Below, in pieces: positions 7,364 through 16,122 of a stretch of DNA of 42,065 nt. Below the pieces are notes generated by a model. That model worked only from the letters and a program-made list of their open reading frames with translations, was not told the origin of the DNA and made no database searches. Position 1 is the stretch's first letter; every line of letters starts with the position of its first letter. Source of the DNA: Betaproteobacteria bacterium (lineage in GTDB: Bacteria > Pseudomonadota > Gammaproteobacteria > Burkholderiales > Thiobacillaceae); NCBI GenBank assembly GCA_016234655.1, contig JACRAU010000023.1, positions 1-42,065 of the forward strand. Direction: 5' to 3'. The translations under genes were made by a program, and so were the position numbers.

Positions 7364-7774
7364 CTATCTACATTTTTTTTCTGTATGGCTCACTGTCGTG
7401 GAACACAACAACCCTGGCATCCAATTTCTCCACCAAGCAGGACAGTTTCTTGTTTCCGTTCGATCCCCTCCCGAGGTTTGACCCGAACAGCAGTCGCTCG
7501 CATCGTTGACAGTCGTACCCACAGCTTTGCATTGCACACACTCGTCACCGCATAGCGTTTCAGGCTGCTTACACCAAAAACACCACCACGGCGATTCGGG
7601 GGACGTTGAGCATACGGTTTTACAGATACTACCGGCAGGGCAAGGTGTCCCTGTCCCATCTTTATGACAACTCTGCGCCATGCTAGGCGTAGCGTAAAGA
7701 CTGGCAAATGCGATGAAGCAAGCCAGTAGCCAAGAACCAACTGTATTTGGATGGCGATTGGAATGTGAGTTCAC
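7364..7774 (-). CDS. exported cysteine-rich protein of unknown function
   Basis: A 136-residue protein starting at GTG (7774) with AAAGGA six bases upstream. Residues 1-33 look like a signal peptide (WLLACFIAFASLYATPSMAQ, cleavage near AQ-S). The mature part of about 100 residues contains 14 cysteines, including WWCFWC, CGDECVQC and DCC, and many Trp. This suggests a disulfide-rich secreted protein. I do not recognise the family. Base composition is clearly lower in GC than the flanks from about 7250 to 7850, and codons such as AAA, ACA and AGA are common, which suggests recent acquisition. It is followed upstream by a conventional high-GC gene (7860-8495) on the same strand, with an 85-base gap. 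Possible roles, such as a small toxin or surface protein, are not supported directly. Confidence 0.7.
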   Translation of the reverse strand: MNSHSNRHPNTVGSWLLACFIAFASLYATPSMAQSCHKDGTGTPCPAGSICKTVCSTSPESPWWCFWCKQPETLCGDECVQCKAVGTTVNDASDCCSGQTSGGDRTETRNCPAWWRNWMPGLLCSTTVSHTEKKCR

Positions 7775-7859
7775 TGTAGTTCCTTTCTACCGAAAGAGAG
7801 AACGAAATATAGCTCGGGAAGTATCGGGCCAGGCCTTGCATTCACACGCTCGCTGGCCA

Positions 7860-8495
7860 TCATCGCCTCGGCGTCAAGCTCGCGAACATGGTCGAGAACT
7901 TGTTCGCCACATACGGCGCGAATAGGGTGAGGCCGGCGAGCAGGTAGTTCACCACGTTGTCGATGGACTTGGGCATGTTGCCGGTCATCGCGAATTCGAA
8001 CAGCGCGAAGGTGCCGAAGCCGAGGAACATCATGATGATGACGATCATGCCCATCAGGGCCACGACCCGGCTGGTGCTGGCGCGCATCTCGGTGATGGTG
8101 AGCGGTTGCTGGTTGGCGTCGAGCATGGGTTTCTCCACCCCGTTCACCGTTTCGATGGCGGTCACGGCGGTCTCTTCCGACAGCGCGTCGCTGAGCGACC
8201 ATTTCGAGTTGACCAGCGCGGCGCGGATCAGGATCAGCGCATAGAGCGAGCCGATGAGCACGATGCCGACCACGGCGTAGACGAACCACGGTTTCGGCGC
8301 GACCCAGGCCGGCTCCGGTTTGGCGGTGTCGTTGTCGGCGGCCGGCGCGGCAGCGGCCGGGGCCGCCTGGGTAGCGGTGGCGGTGACGCTTGGGGTGGGC
8401 ATCGGGTCGGCCGGCCAGGCCGGGGCCGCGAACAGGAGCGGCAGGCAAAAGGCGAGGACGAAGCGGAACGGACGGCAAAGCTGGCTTAGGCGCAT
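7860..8495 (-). CDS. signal-peptide-bearing membrane protein, unknown function
   Basis: A 211-residue protein. The start at 8495 has AAGGAGA seven bases upstream; a much longer reading frame upstream is only the shadow of miaA. It has a signal peptide (FVLAFCLPLLFAAPAWPA), an Ala/Pro/Thr-rich periplasmic linker (residues about 30-60), and three membrane helices: FVYAVVGIVLIGSLYALILI, VVALMGMIVIIMMFLGFGTF, and NYLLAGLTLFAPYVANKF. A charged loop with EKPMLDANQQPLTITEMRAS lies between the first two helices. I do not recognise the family. The layout resembles small inner-membrane scaffold proteins. It is divergent from miaA. Confidence 0.8.
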   Translation of the reverse strand: MRLSQLCRPFRFVLAFCLPLLFAAPAWPADPMPTPSVTATATQAAPAAAAPAADNDTAKPEPAWVAPKPWFVYAVVGIVLIGSLYALILIRAALVNSKWSLSDALSEETAVTAIETVNGVEKPMLDANQQPLTITEMRASTSRVVALMGMIVIIMMFLGFGTFALFEFAMTGNMPKSIDNVVNYLLAGLTLFAPYVANKFSTMFASLTPRR

Positions 8496-8623
8496 GAGGT
8501 GTCTCCTTGGTTGGTATGCGATTTTCAATCCGCCCGATGGGCGCGAGTGCGGGGCCTTCTCTGTGCCCCGATTTCTTATGGGCAATAAGCTATGCCATGT
8601 GCGTCCGCCGCGCAAGCCCAAGA

Positions 8624-8649
8624 AAGCCAGGCTTGCGGCGGGGCGGTTA
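8624..8649. other. imperfect inverted repeat upstream of miaA
   Basis: A CGCAAGCC arm near 8620 pairs with GGCTTGCG near 8630, extended by CCGC/GCGG on the outside with a two-base bulge. It spans the last bases before the miaA start and could affect translation of that gene. Boundaries are approximate. Confidence 0.3.
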
Positions 8650-8651
8650 TC

Positions 8652-9671
8652 ATGGCGCCTGAATTCGATATGTCCGAGCCGATGCCTACCGATACCGCCC
8701 TGCCGCCCGCCATCTGCCTGATGGGGCCCACCGCTTGCGGCAAGACCGATCTGGCGGTGCATCTCATCGAGCGTTTGCCCTGCGAGATCGTCAGCGTCGA
8801 TTCGGCCCTGGTCTATCGCGGCATGGACATCGGCACGGCCAAGCCGGACGCGGCCACGCTGGCGCGGGCACCGCACCACTTGATCGACATCGTTGAGCCG
8901 ACCGAGACCTATTCGGCCGCGCGCTTCCGGGCCGATGCGCTGCGCTTGATGGCTGAGATCACGGCGCGCGGCCGGATTCCGCTCTTGGTCGGCGGCACCA
9001 TGCTCTACTTCAAGACGCTGAAGGAAGGGCTGGATGCCTTGCCCGAGGCCGACCCGGAATTGCGCGCCGAGATCGAGGCGCGCGCGGCGCAACTGGGCTG
9101 GCCGGCCTTGCATGCCGAGTTGGCCCGGCTGGACCCGGACACGGCGGCACGGCTGAAGCCCAAGGACGCGCAACGCATCGAGCGGGCCTTGGAAGTGTGT
9201 TATCTCAGCGGCCAGCCGATGAGCGCGCTGCTTCAGCGCAGGCGCACCGAAAATCCCCCTCACCCCGGCCCTCTCCCGGAGGGAGAGGGAGTAAATATTC
9301 CTTATCGTTTGATCGAGATCGCGCTGATTCCATCCGACCGCGCGGCGTTGCATGCCCGGATCAACGCGCGCTTTCAGGCCATGCTCGATGCCGGCTTCGT
9401 CGACGAGTTGCGCCGCTTGCGCGAGCGTTATGCCTTGAATGCCGAGCTGCCCGCCATGCGCTGCGTCGGCTACCGCCAGGCCTGGCAGTTTCTCGAAGGC
9501 GAGATCGACGCGGCCGGCCTGTACGAGACCGGTACGGCGGCGACGCGGCAACTGGCCAAGCGGCAGTTGACTTGGCTGCGGTCATGGCAGGGCGCGGCGG
9601 TGTTCGATTGCCTGCGGCCGGATTTGGCCGAGGCGGTGGCGGGGTATTTGGCTGGGTGTTTGGCTGAGTAA
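8652..9671 (+). CDS. miaA: tRNA dimethylallyltransferase MiaA
   Basis: A 339-residue enzyme that adds a dimethylallyl group to A37 of tRNAs reading UNN codons. The P-loop [11 protein letters not shown] lies near the start, followed by [34 protein letters not shown] and [16 protein letters not shown], and the tRNA-binding [15 protein letters not shown] and [13 protein letters not shown] in the C-terminal part. It is about 20-25 residues longer than usual. The surplus matches an in-frame palindromic repeat at residues about 200-213 ([16 protein letters not shown]). ATG 8652 is chosen as the start; ATG 8670 is possible, and the true N-terminus is uncertain because neither has a good ribosome-binding site. 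No hfq follows downstream. Confidence 0.95.
   Translation: MAPEFDMSEPMPTDTALPPAICLMGPTACGKTDLAVHLIERLPCEIVSVDSALVYRGMDIGTAKPDAATLARAPHHLIDIVEPTETYSAARFRADALRLMAEITARGRIPLLVGGTMLYFKTLKEGLDALPEADPELRAEIEARAAQLGWPALHAELARLDPDTAARLKPKDAQRIERALEVCYLSGQPMSALLQRRRTENPPHPGPLPEGEGVNIPYRLIEIALIPSDRAALHARINARFQAMLDAGFVDELRRLRERYALNAELPAMRCVGYRQAWQFLEGEIDAAGLYETGTAATRQLAKRQLTWLRSWQGAAVFDCLRPDLAEAVAGYLAGCLAE
9256..9289 (+). repeat. GC-rich palindromic repeat, copy 4, in frame within miaA
   Basis: CCCTCTCCC (9269-9277) and GGGAGAGGG (9281-9289) form a perfect 9-bp stem, preceded by CCCTCACCCCGG. It encodes [11 protein letters not shown], a peptide not expected in MiaA, and leaves the frame intact. Confidence 0.8.
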
Positions 9672-9675
9672 AGGC

Positions 9676-9711
9676 TGGATCGCCGCGTCCTCTGCGAGGG
9701 CTCGCGATGAC
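9676..9711 (-). repeat. degenerate dispersed repeat (GTCATNGCGAG...GCGATCC type)
   Basis: On the minus strand it reads GTCATCGCGAGCCC through to GGCGATCCA. This is the layout of a widespread bacterial dispersed repeat (GTCATTGCGAG...GCAATCC). Short inverted arms (ATCGC/GCGAT and CCTC/GAGG) are present. It lies five bases after the miaA stop and next to palindromic copy 5. Confidence 0.55.
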
Positions 9712-9733
9712 ATGCTCGGAAAATCTTCCCTCT

Positions 9734-9788
9734 CCCCCAGCCCCTCCCCCGCTTGCGGGGGAGGGGTGCGCGGCAGCGCGGGAGAGGG
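9734..9788 (+). repeat. GC-rich palindromic repeat, copy 5, intergenic
   Basis: A 55-base element nearly identical to the one at 6713-6767; the four differences are at element positions 14, 20, 21 and 27. The stem is CCCCTCCCCCGC / GCGGGGGAGGGG. The two differences at the stem centre (AA versus TT) and the change at position 27 keep the pairing good, which suggests selection for or origin from a hairpin. Confidence 0.85.
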
Positions 9789-9841
9789 ATGGGTTAAGGC
9801 TTTTCGATTCGCTAGCCAATAGAATCCAGCCTAACTGGTGG

Positions 9842-11170
9842 TTACTCTTCGACTCGTGTCACCTGTGCCCCCGCCCCGCCCTGGGCCAGGGTGACCTCGA
9901 TCTCCATCCCCACTTTCAACTCTTTACTGTCGCGCACGACGCGGCCTTGTGCATCGCGCACGATGCTGTAGCCGCGTTCGAGCACGGCCTGGGGGTTGAG
10001 GTGGTGGAGGTGGCTGCCTAGGGCGTCGAGCCGGGCGGCCAGGCTGGCGAGGCGGTTGGCTTGGCTACGTTGTTGGCGTTGGTGTAAATACATAAGGCTT
10101 TGCGCCAGGCTGCCGAGGTCGGGGCGTAGGCCGTGCAGCCGGGCGTGCAACTGGTCGCCGCGTCTATGCGCCATTTGCAGCCGGTCGCTCAAGGCATGTC
10201 GTAAGCGGCTGTGCAAATGGCCCAGGTGGCGGCGCTGGTTATCGAGCCGCGCGGCGGGGTGGGTCAGCCGCCGGCTCAACCCATCGACGCGCTGGGCCAG
10301 GTTGTCCAGGCGGCGGCGTTGGCCGAATTGCAGGCGGCGCTGGATATGGTCGAGCTGTTGGGCCAGCTCCGCCCGGTCGGGCGTGGCCAGTTGCGCGGCG
10401 CCGGTCGGCGTGGGCGCGCGCAGGTCGGCGACGAAGTCGGCGATGGTGAAGTCGGTCTCGTGGCCGATGCCGGACACGGTGGCGATGGGGCAGGCGGCGA
10501 TGGCGCGGGCGACGATCTCTTCGTTGAAGGCCCAGAGGTCTTCGATGCTGCCGCCGCCGCGCACGATCAATAGGACATCGCATTCGGCCCGCTCGCCGGC
10601 CTGATCGATGGCGGCGGCGATCTGCTCGGCCGCGCCGCTGCCCTGCACCAGGGTGGGGTAGAGCACCACGGCGGCGGCCGGCCAGCGCCGGCGCAGGGTG
10701 GTCAGCACGTCGCGCAGGGCGGCGGCCTTGCTCGAGGTGACGATGCCGATGCGGGCGGGCATGCGCGGCAGTTCGCGTTTACGGGCGGGGGCGAACAGGC
10801 CTTCTTTTTCCAGCTTTTCCTTCAAGCGGTTGAAGGCCTCGAACAAGGCGCCCAGGCCGGCCCGGCGCAGGGTCTCGACCGAGAGCTGGAACTCGCCGCG
10901 CGCCTCGTAAATGCTGGCGACGGCGCGCACCTCGATGTGGTCGCCTTCGCGCGGCAGCCAGTCGAGGAACTGGTTGCGGTTTTTGAACATCGCGCAGCGC
11001 ACGCTGGCCTGGGCGTCCTTCAGGGTGAAATACCAGTGGCCGGAGGGCGCGCGGGTGAAGTTGGAGACCTCGCCGGATACCCAGCAGAGCGGGATTTGGC
11101 CTTCGATGGCCTTGCGCGCCAAGCGATTGAGCTGGCTGACGGTGAGAACGTCCGATGGGGCTTGGGTCAT
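9842..11170 (-). CDS. xseA: exodeoxyribonuclease VII large subunit XseA
   Basis: A 442-residue protein. The N-terminal OB-fold (VLTVSQLNRLARKAIEG, VSGEVSNFTRAPSGHWYFTLKD) is followed by the catalytic core (RIGIVTSSKAAALRDVLTTL, RGGGSIEDLWAFNEE, VSGIGHETDFTIADFVADLRAPTPTGAA) and a long His/Arg/Gln-rich coiled coil (residues about 270-390). With XseB it degrades single-stranded DNA to oligonucleotides. ATG 11170 gives the usual family N-terminus; upstream in-frame codons have no family match. The gene converges with miaA across a repeat-rich gap and diverges from argD across the only long noncoding region. XseB is not in the window. Confidence 0.96.
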   Translation of the reverse strand: MTQAPSDVLTVSQLNRLARKAIEGQIPLCWVSGEVSNFTRAPSGHWYFTLKDAQASVRCAMFKNRNQFLDWLPREGDHIEVRAVASIYEARGEFQLSVETLRRAGLGALFEAFNRLKEKLEKEGLFAPARKRELPRMPARIGIVTSSKAAALRDVLTTLRRRWPAAAVVLYPTLVQGSGAAEQIAAAIDQAGERAECDVLLIVRGGGSIEDLWAFNEEIVARAIAACPIATVSGIGHETDFTIADFVADLRAPTPTGAAQLATPDRAELAQQLDHIQRRLQFGQRRRLDNLAQRVDGLSRRLTHPAARLDNQRRHLGHLHSRLRHALSDRLQMAHRRGDQLHARLHGLRPDLGSLAQSLMYLHQRQQRSQANRLASLAARLDALGSHLHHLNPQAVLERGYSIVRDAQGRVVRDSKELKVGMEIEVTLAQGGAGAQVTRVEE

Positions 11171-11383
11171 GCCGGGATTATCGCCGCAAAGGGCCGGGCC
11201 GTCTGGCGGCGCGATAAAAAACCTTGATTTGGCGGCCCTTTCCGGGCGGTACGGAGGCCATTTAATCCACATTGTGCAATGGTGAATCCGTGGTGGGTAC
11301 GTAAGTCACTGACACCCAAGGGTATTTGTATAAGTCATTGTTTTTGTTGGTAGTGACAAGCGATTAAAAAGTAGCCGCAACAT

Positions 11384-11398
11384 ATGAAACAGTTTCAT
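11384..11398. promoter_or_regulatory. operator-like palindrome ATGAAAC-A-GTTTCAT
   Basis: Perfect 7-base arms lie around a single central base, 30 bases before the DnaA-box cluster. It does not match an ArgR box. The binding protein, if any, is unknown. Confidence 0.4.
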
Positions 11399-11427
11399 TA
11401 CGGCCACTTAGCGCAGCTGTACCGAGT

Positions 11428-11462
11428 TTATTCACAGAGTTATCCACAGCTTTTGTGGATGA
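11428..11462. other. cluster of three DnaA boxes
   Basis: TTATTCACA (11428-11436) and TTATCCACA (11440-11448) are direct consensus TTATNCACA boxes three bases apart. TGTGGATGA (11454-11462) is an inverted box with one mismatch. The second and third form an inverted repeat (ATCCACA / TGTGGAT, five-base spacer). Such density is typical of oriC, datA or DARS-type DnaA-binding loci. The usual oriC neighbours (dnaA, rpmH, mnmG) are absent. Confidence 0.6.
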
Positions 11463-11552
11463 CTGCGGCCGGACCCGAATGTCAAGTGCCGCGCCCAATA
11501 TTTCGGCCTCGAATACGGCGGGTACGGCGGGCCGGCGCTGCGGGCGGGGCGG

Positions 11553-11581
11553 CTCGGGCAAGAGCGTCCCGAGGTTTTTTT
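11553..11581 (+). terminator. intrinsic terminator with no assigned gene
   Basis: CTCGGG (11553-11558) and CCCGAG (11568-11573) form a 6-bp stem with a nine-base loop, then G and seven T. No plus-strand coding gene lies upstream within the region. It therefore ends either a small RNA or a leader transcript of argD. Confidence 0.6.
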
Positions 11582-11619
11582 ATTAAGGCGATGGGTTTAT
11601 AGTTAGCCCCTTTCTACCT

Positions 11620-11640
11620 ACGGCGGCTCCTAGCCGCCGT
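11620..11640 (+). other. perfect hairpin in the argD leader
   Basis: ACGGCGGCT and AGCCGCCGT form a 9-bp perfect stem with loop CCT, followed by ATGTTTTT. It lies 34 bases before the argD start codon. It may be a second terminator in tandem with 11553-11581 or a leader structure. Confidence 0.5.
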
Positions 11641-11674
11641 ATGTTTTTCATCACTAGATTGGTTGTGGGAAGCA

Positions 11675-12847
11675 ATGAGCGATTTCCTGATGCAGACCTA
11701 TGCCCGGCAAGATATGGCGTTCGTGCGTGGCGAAGGCGTGTGGCTTGTCGACGAGAAGGGCGACAAATATCTGGATGCGATGGCGGGCATTGCCGTCAGT
11801 GGCCTGGGCCATGCCCATGCCAAGCTTGCGGCGGCCTTGTGCGAGCAGGCCAAGACGCTGATCCATACCTCGAATATCTTCCGCATTCCGAAACAGGAGC
11901 AGCTTGCCGAAGAGCTGTGCACGCTGTCCGGGCTCGAGCGCGCCTTCTTCTGCAACTCCGGCGCCGAGGCGAACGAGGCCGCAATCAAGATCGCCCGCCT
12001 GTACGGCCACAACAAGGGCATCGCCAACCCGGCCATCGTGGTGATGGAAAAGAGCTTCCACGGCCGGACCATGGCCACCCTGTCGGCCACCGGCAACCGC
12101 AAGGTGCAGGCCGGCTTCGAGCCCCTGGTCACCGGTTTCGTCCGGGTGCCGTTCGGCGATGCCGAGGCGGTGGCGAAATTGGCCGCGCACCACAACAACA
12201 TCGTCGCCGTGCTGGTCGAACCGTTCCAGGGCGAGGGCGGCATCAACGTGCCGGCCGCCGATTATCTGGCCAAGCTGCGGGCGATCTGCGATGCCAACGA
12301 ATGGCTGTTCATGCTGGACGAGATTCAGACCGGCATCGGCCGCACCGGCAAGTGGTTCGCCTTCCAGCACACCGATGTGATGCCCGACGTGATGACCCTG
12401 GCCAAGGGCTTGGGTTCGGGTATTCCGGTCGGCGCCTGCTTGGCGCGCGGCGTCGCGGCGAATACCTTCGTGCCGGGCAAGCATGGCTCCACCTACGGCG
12501 GCAACCCCTTCGCCTGCACCGCCGCCTTGACCACGCTGAAGGTGATGGCCGAGGACGGCCTGCTGGCCAATGCCGCCGAGCTGGGTGCGTTTATCCGCAG
12601 CAATCTGGCCGAGCGTTTGAACGGCGTGGCCGGCGTGCGCGAGATTCGCGGCCAGGGCCTGATGATCGGCGTCGAGCTCGACCGGCCCTGCGGCGATCTG
12701 GTCAAGCAGGCCATGGCGCAAAGGCTCTTGATCAACGTGACCTCCGATAGCGTGGTGCGTTTGGTGCCGCCGCTGATCATCAATCGGCAAGAGGCCGCCG
12801 TATTGACCGAACGACTGGCCGAGGTGATCAAGGCATTCCTCGCCTGA
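11675..12847 (+). CDS. argD: acetylornithine aminotransferase ArgD
   Basis: A 390-residue class III PLP-dependent aminotransferase. It converts N-acetylglutamate semialdehyde to N-acetylornithine in arginine synthesis. Family features are YLDAMAGIAVSGLGHAHAKL, FFCNSGAEANEAAIKIAR, KSFHGRTMATLSATG, LVEPFQGEGGI, LDEIQTGIGRTGKWFA, and TLAKGLGSGIPVGA with the PLP-binding Lys. GSTYGGNPFAC follows. The start at 11675 (MSDFLMQTYAR) suits the family; a TTG at 11663 would add four residues. The stop overlaps by one base an in-frame ATG at 12847, and argF follows at 12859, so argD and argF form an operon. Confidence 0.95.
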   Translation: MSDFLMQTYARQDMAFVRGEGVWLVDEKGDKYLDAMAGIAVSGLGHAHAKLAAALCEQAKTLIHTSNIFRIPKQEQLAEELCTLSGLERAFFCNSGAEANEAAIKIARLYGHNKGIANPAIVVMEKSFHGRTMATLSATGNRKVQAGFEPLVTGFVRVPFGDAEAVAKLAAHHNNIVAVLVEPFQGEGGINVPAADYLAKLRAICDANEWLFMLDEIQTGIGRTGKWFAFQHTDVMPDVMTLAKGLGSGIPVGACLARGVAANTFVPGKHGSTYGGNPFACTAALTTLKVMAEDGLLANAAELGAFIRSNLAERLNGVAGVREIRGQGLMIGVELDRPCGDLVKQAMAQRLLINVTSDSVVRLVPPLIINRQEAAVLTERLAEVIKAFLA

Positions 12848-12858
12848 TGGAGCTGGTG

Positions 12859-13785
12859 ATGAAGCATGCCGTGAAGCATTTTTTGCAGTTCAAGGACTTG
12901 TCTCGTGACGAGCTGGGCCATTTGTTCGCCCGCACGCGCGTGATCAAGGATAGGTTCAAGCGTTATCAGCCCTACCATCCGCTGTCGGATCGCACGCTGG
13001 CGATGATCTTCGAGAAGAGCTCGACCCGTACCCGCCTCTCGTTCGAGGCCGGCATGCACCAGTTGGGCGGCGCCGCGATCTACCTGAATACGCGCGACAC
13101 CCAGCTGGGGCGCGGCGAGCCGGTGGAAGACGCGGCCCAGGTGATCTCGCGCATGGTCGACATCGTGATGATTCGCACCTTCGAGCAGGACATCATCGAG
13201 CGCTTCGCCGCCCACTCGCGAGTGCCGGTGATCAACGGCCTGACCAACGAATACCACCCGTGCCAGATACTGGCCGACATCTTCACCTTCATCGAACATC
13301 GCGGCGACATTCGCGGCAAGACCGTGGCCTGGGTCGGCGACTCGAACAATATGTGCAACACCTGGCTGCAGGCGGCCGAGGTGCTGGACTTCAACGTCCA
13401 TGTCTCGACCCCGCCCGGCTACGAAGTGGAGCCGGAGCGCGCCGGCCTGTTCGGCACCGACCACTACGAAGCCTTCGCCGACCCGATGGAGGCCTGTCGG
13501 GATGCCGACCTGGTGACCACCGATGTCTGGACCAGCATGGGCTTCGAGGCCGAGAACGCGGAGCGGATGAAGGCCTTCGCCGACTGGCAGGTGGATGCCG
13601 ACATGATGAAGGTGGCGAAAAAAGACGCCGTCTTCATGCATTGCCTGCCGGCCCATCGCGGCGAGGAAGTCGTGGCCGAGGTGATCGACGGCCCGCAATC
13701 GGTAGTCTGGGATGAGGCTGAAAACAGACTCCACACCCAAAAAGCCTTGTTGGAATATCTGTTGCTCGGGCGCATCGAGAAATGA
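12859..13785 (+). CDS. argF: ornithine carbamoyltransferase ArgF
   Basis: A 308-residue enzyme that joins ornithine and carbamoyl phosphate to give citrulline. The carbamoyl-phosphate motif SSTRTRLSFE, the FEQDIIERFA segment, HPCQILADIFT, the ornithine-binding loop around TSMGFEAEN, and the HCLPAHRGEEV signature are all present. ATG 12859 (MKHAVKHFLQFKDLS) has GGAG six bases before it. The ATG at 12847 overlaps the argD stop and would add four residues. It works directly after argD in the pathway; the ornithine-generating step gene is elsewhere. Confidence 0.95.
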   Translation: MKHAVKHFLQFKDLSRDELGHLFARTRVIKDRFKRYQPYHPLSDRTLAMIFEKSSTRTRLSFEAGMHQLGGAAIYLNTRDTQLGRGEPVEDAAQVISRMVDIVMIRTFEQDIIERFAAHSRVPVINGLTNEYHPCQILADIFTFIEHRGDIRGKTVAWVGDSNNMCNTWLQAAEVLDFNVHVSTPPGYEVEPERAGLFGTDHYEAFADPMEACRDADLVTTDVWTSMGFEAENAERMKAFADWQVDADMMKVAKKDAVFMHCLPAHRGEEVVAEVIDGPQSVVWDEAENRLHTQKALLEYLLLGRIEK

Positions 13786-13829
13786 CGCCGTAGTGCCGAA
13801 CGTCGGCGCGGACTGATCAAGGTGACGGT

Positions 13830-13949
13830 ATGAACATCGCCTATTTCAAAGACATGGACTCCCTCTATATCGGGCTGTCGCCGAAGAATCCGGCTTGGCC
13901 TGGGCGGCGCGCAAGGCGAGTGCCGCAAAACGCATTGATTTTGGTTTGA
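13830..13949 (+). pseudogene. DUF2283-like remnant
   Basis: A 39-codon reading frame (MNIAYFKDMDSLYIGLSPKN...) preceded by AAGGTGA. The first 20 residues fit the DUF2283 start (Y-K-D-x-D-x-LYI-x-LS). The rest becomes Arg/Pro-rich and lacks the family's later valine-rich strands and GIEIL-type ending. Normal members have about 50-70 residues. It is best read as a truncated or frameshifted remnant in the 200-base gap between argF and argG; expression is possible but unproven. Confidence 0.45.
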
Positions 13950-13985
13950 TTCGACCCGTCGGCTGACGGGACAACAGGAGTGGCA

Positions 13986-15203
<1,218 letters not shown>

Positions 15204-15217
15204 ACAAAGGAAACCCC

Positions 15218-15532
15218 ATGTCCCAATTCGACAACGTCGCCGTGGTGAAAAAGGCCAACGTCTATTTCGACGGCAAGTGCGTCTCGCACTCGGTGCTGTT
15301 CCCGGACGGCAGCAAGAAGTCGGTCGGCGTGATCTTCCCTTCCAGCTTGACCTTCAACACCGGCGCCCCGGAGATCATGGAGATCAACGGCGGCCGCTGC
15401 CGCGTGCGGCTGAAAGACGATAGCGACTGGAAGGAATACGGCGCCGGTCAGAGCTTCGCCGTGCCCGGCAATTCCAGCTTCGACATCGAGACGCTGGAGT
15501 TGCTGGATTACGTCTGCCACTTCGGCAACTGA
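15218..15532 (+). CDS. ppnP: pyrimidine/purine nucleoside phosphorylase PpnP
   Basis: A 104-residue single cupin-like domain of the PpnP (YaiE, DUF1255) family. It has [49 protein letters not shown] and [15 protein letters not shown]. coli PpnP splits many nucleosides with phosphate into the base and ribose-1-phosphate. AAAGGA lies seven bases before the ATG. The stop is one base before the start of the proteasome-like gene, so the two are translationally close and surely cotranscribed. Confidence 0.93.
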   Translation: MSQFDNVAVVKKANVYFDGKCVSHSVLFPDGSKKSVGVIFPSSLTFNTGAPEIMEINGGRCRVRLKDDSDWKEYGAGQSFAVPGNSSFDIETLELLDYVCHFGN

Positions 15533-15533
15533 T

Positions 15534-16112
15534 ATGACCACCATCGCCGTCGTCAAGAAGGCCGGCGTCATCGCCATCGCCGCCGACACCCTGACCAAGT
15601 GGGGCAGCGGCAAGGAGTCGGCCGAGTACATCGTCAACCACGGCAAGCTGCTGCGCGTGGGCGAGAGCCTGATCGCGGTGTCCGGCAATGCGACCTTCAA
15701 GCACGTGCTCGACGACTATTTCGCCTCGGACGAGCGCCAGGCCACGCCTCTGCGCACGGTGCAGGATATCTTCACCGCCTGGCAGCAGATGCATAAGGTG
15801 CTGAAGGAGGAATACTTCTTGCGGCCGGAAGAGAGCCAGGACGACGCGCTGGAGTCGTCGCGCATGGACGTGCTGATCGCCAATCCCTACGGCATCTTCG
15901 GCGTGTCTGGCATGCGCACGGTGCAGGAGTTCGCCCGATTCTACGCCTACGGCAGCGGCACCGACTATGCGCTGGGCGCGCTTTATGCCAGCTACGACCG
16001 GCCCGAGCTGGATGCCGAGGCCTTGGCCCGGCTGGCGATCAATGCGGCGGCCGAGTTCGACGACGGCACCGCCGCGCCGATCGAGTGCCACATCTTCTTG
16101 CCGGTGAAATAA
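15534..16112 (+). CDS. BPH-type proteasome homologue (Ntn hydrolase)
   Basis: A 192-residue protein of the proteasome beta/HslV superfamily. After removal of Met1 the chain begins [18 protein letters not shown], which places Thr1 as nucleophile and Asp17 as in HslV. A Lys near position 37 (HGKLLRVG) probably corresponds to Lys33 of HslV after a short insertion. [23 protein letters not shown] and the C-terminal DDGTAAPIE are typical of the betaproteobacterial proteasome homologue BPH. BPH was shown to form a double-ring complex; its substrates are not known. The start is one base after ppnP and yajQ follows 10 bases later. No ATPase partner (HslU, ClpX) is in the window. Confidence 0.85.
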   Translation: MTTIAVVKKAGVIAIAADTLTKWGSGKESAEYIVNHGKLLRVGESLIAVSGNATFKHVLDDYFASDERQATPLRTVQDIFTAWQQMHKVLKEEYFLRPEESQDDALESSRMDVLIANPYGIFGVSGMRTVQEFARFYAYGSGTDYALGALYASYDRPELDAEALARLAINAAAEFDDGTAAPIECHIFLPVK

Positions 16113-16122
16113 GGAATCCGCC

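Larger units (their letters stand above)
11171..11674. other. 504-base noncoding region between xseA and argD
   Basis: No credible coding sequence is present; short readings such as the one starting at 11384 are Arg/Ala-rich artefacts. Contents from left to right are an AT-richer stretch (11322-11372), a 15-base palindrome (11384-11398), three DnaA boxes (11428-11462), a GC-rich stretch, an intrinsic terminator (11553-11581) and a second hairpin just before argD (11620-11640). The xseA and argD promoters must lie here, but I cannot place them with confidence. Confidence 0.7.

Noticed and set aside
8496..9551. Long minus-strand extension of the membrane protein gene at 7860-8495
   Set aside because: It is Gly/Arg/Gln-rich shadow of miaA in another frame; the real start at 8495 has a good ribosome-binding site and signal peptide.
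11384..11602. Plus-strand 72-codon frame within the noncoding region
   Set aside because: Composition is Arg/Ala-rich, it crosses the DnaA boxes and the terminator, and it has no ribosome-binding site.
11171..11674. Calling the region oriC outright
   Set aside because: DnaA boxes are present but dnaA, rpmH, mnmG or parAB are not, and GC skew cannot be measured from this window alone.
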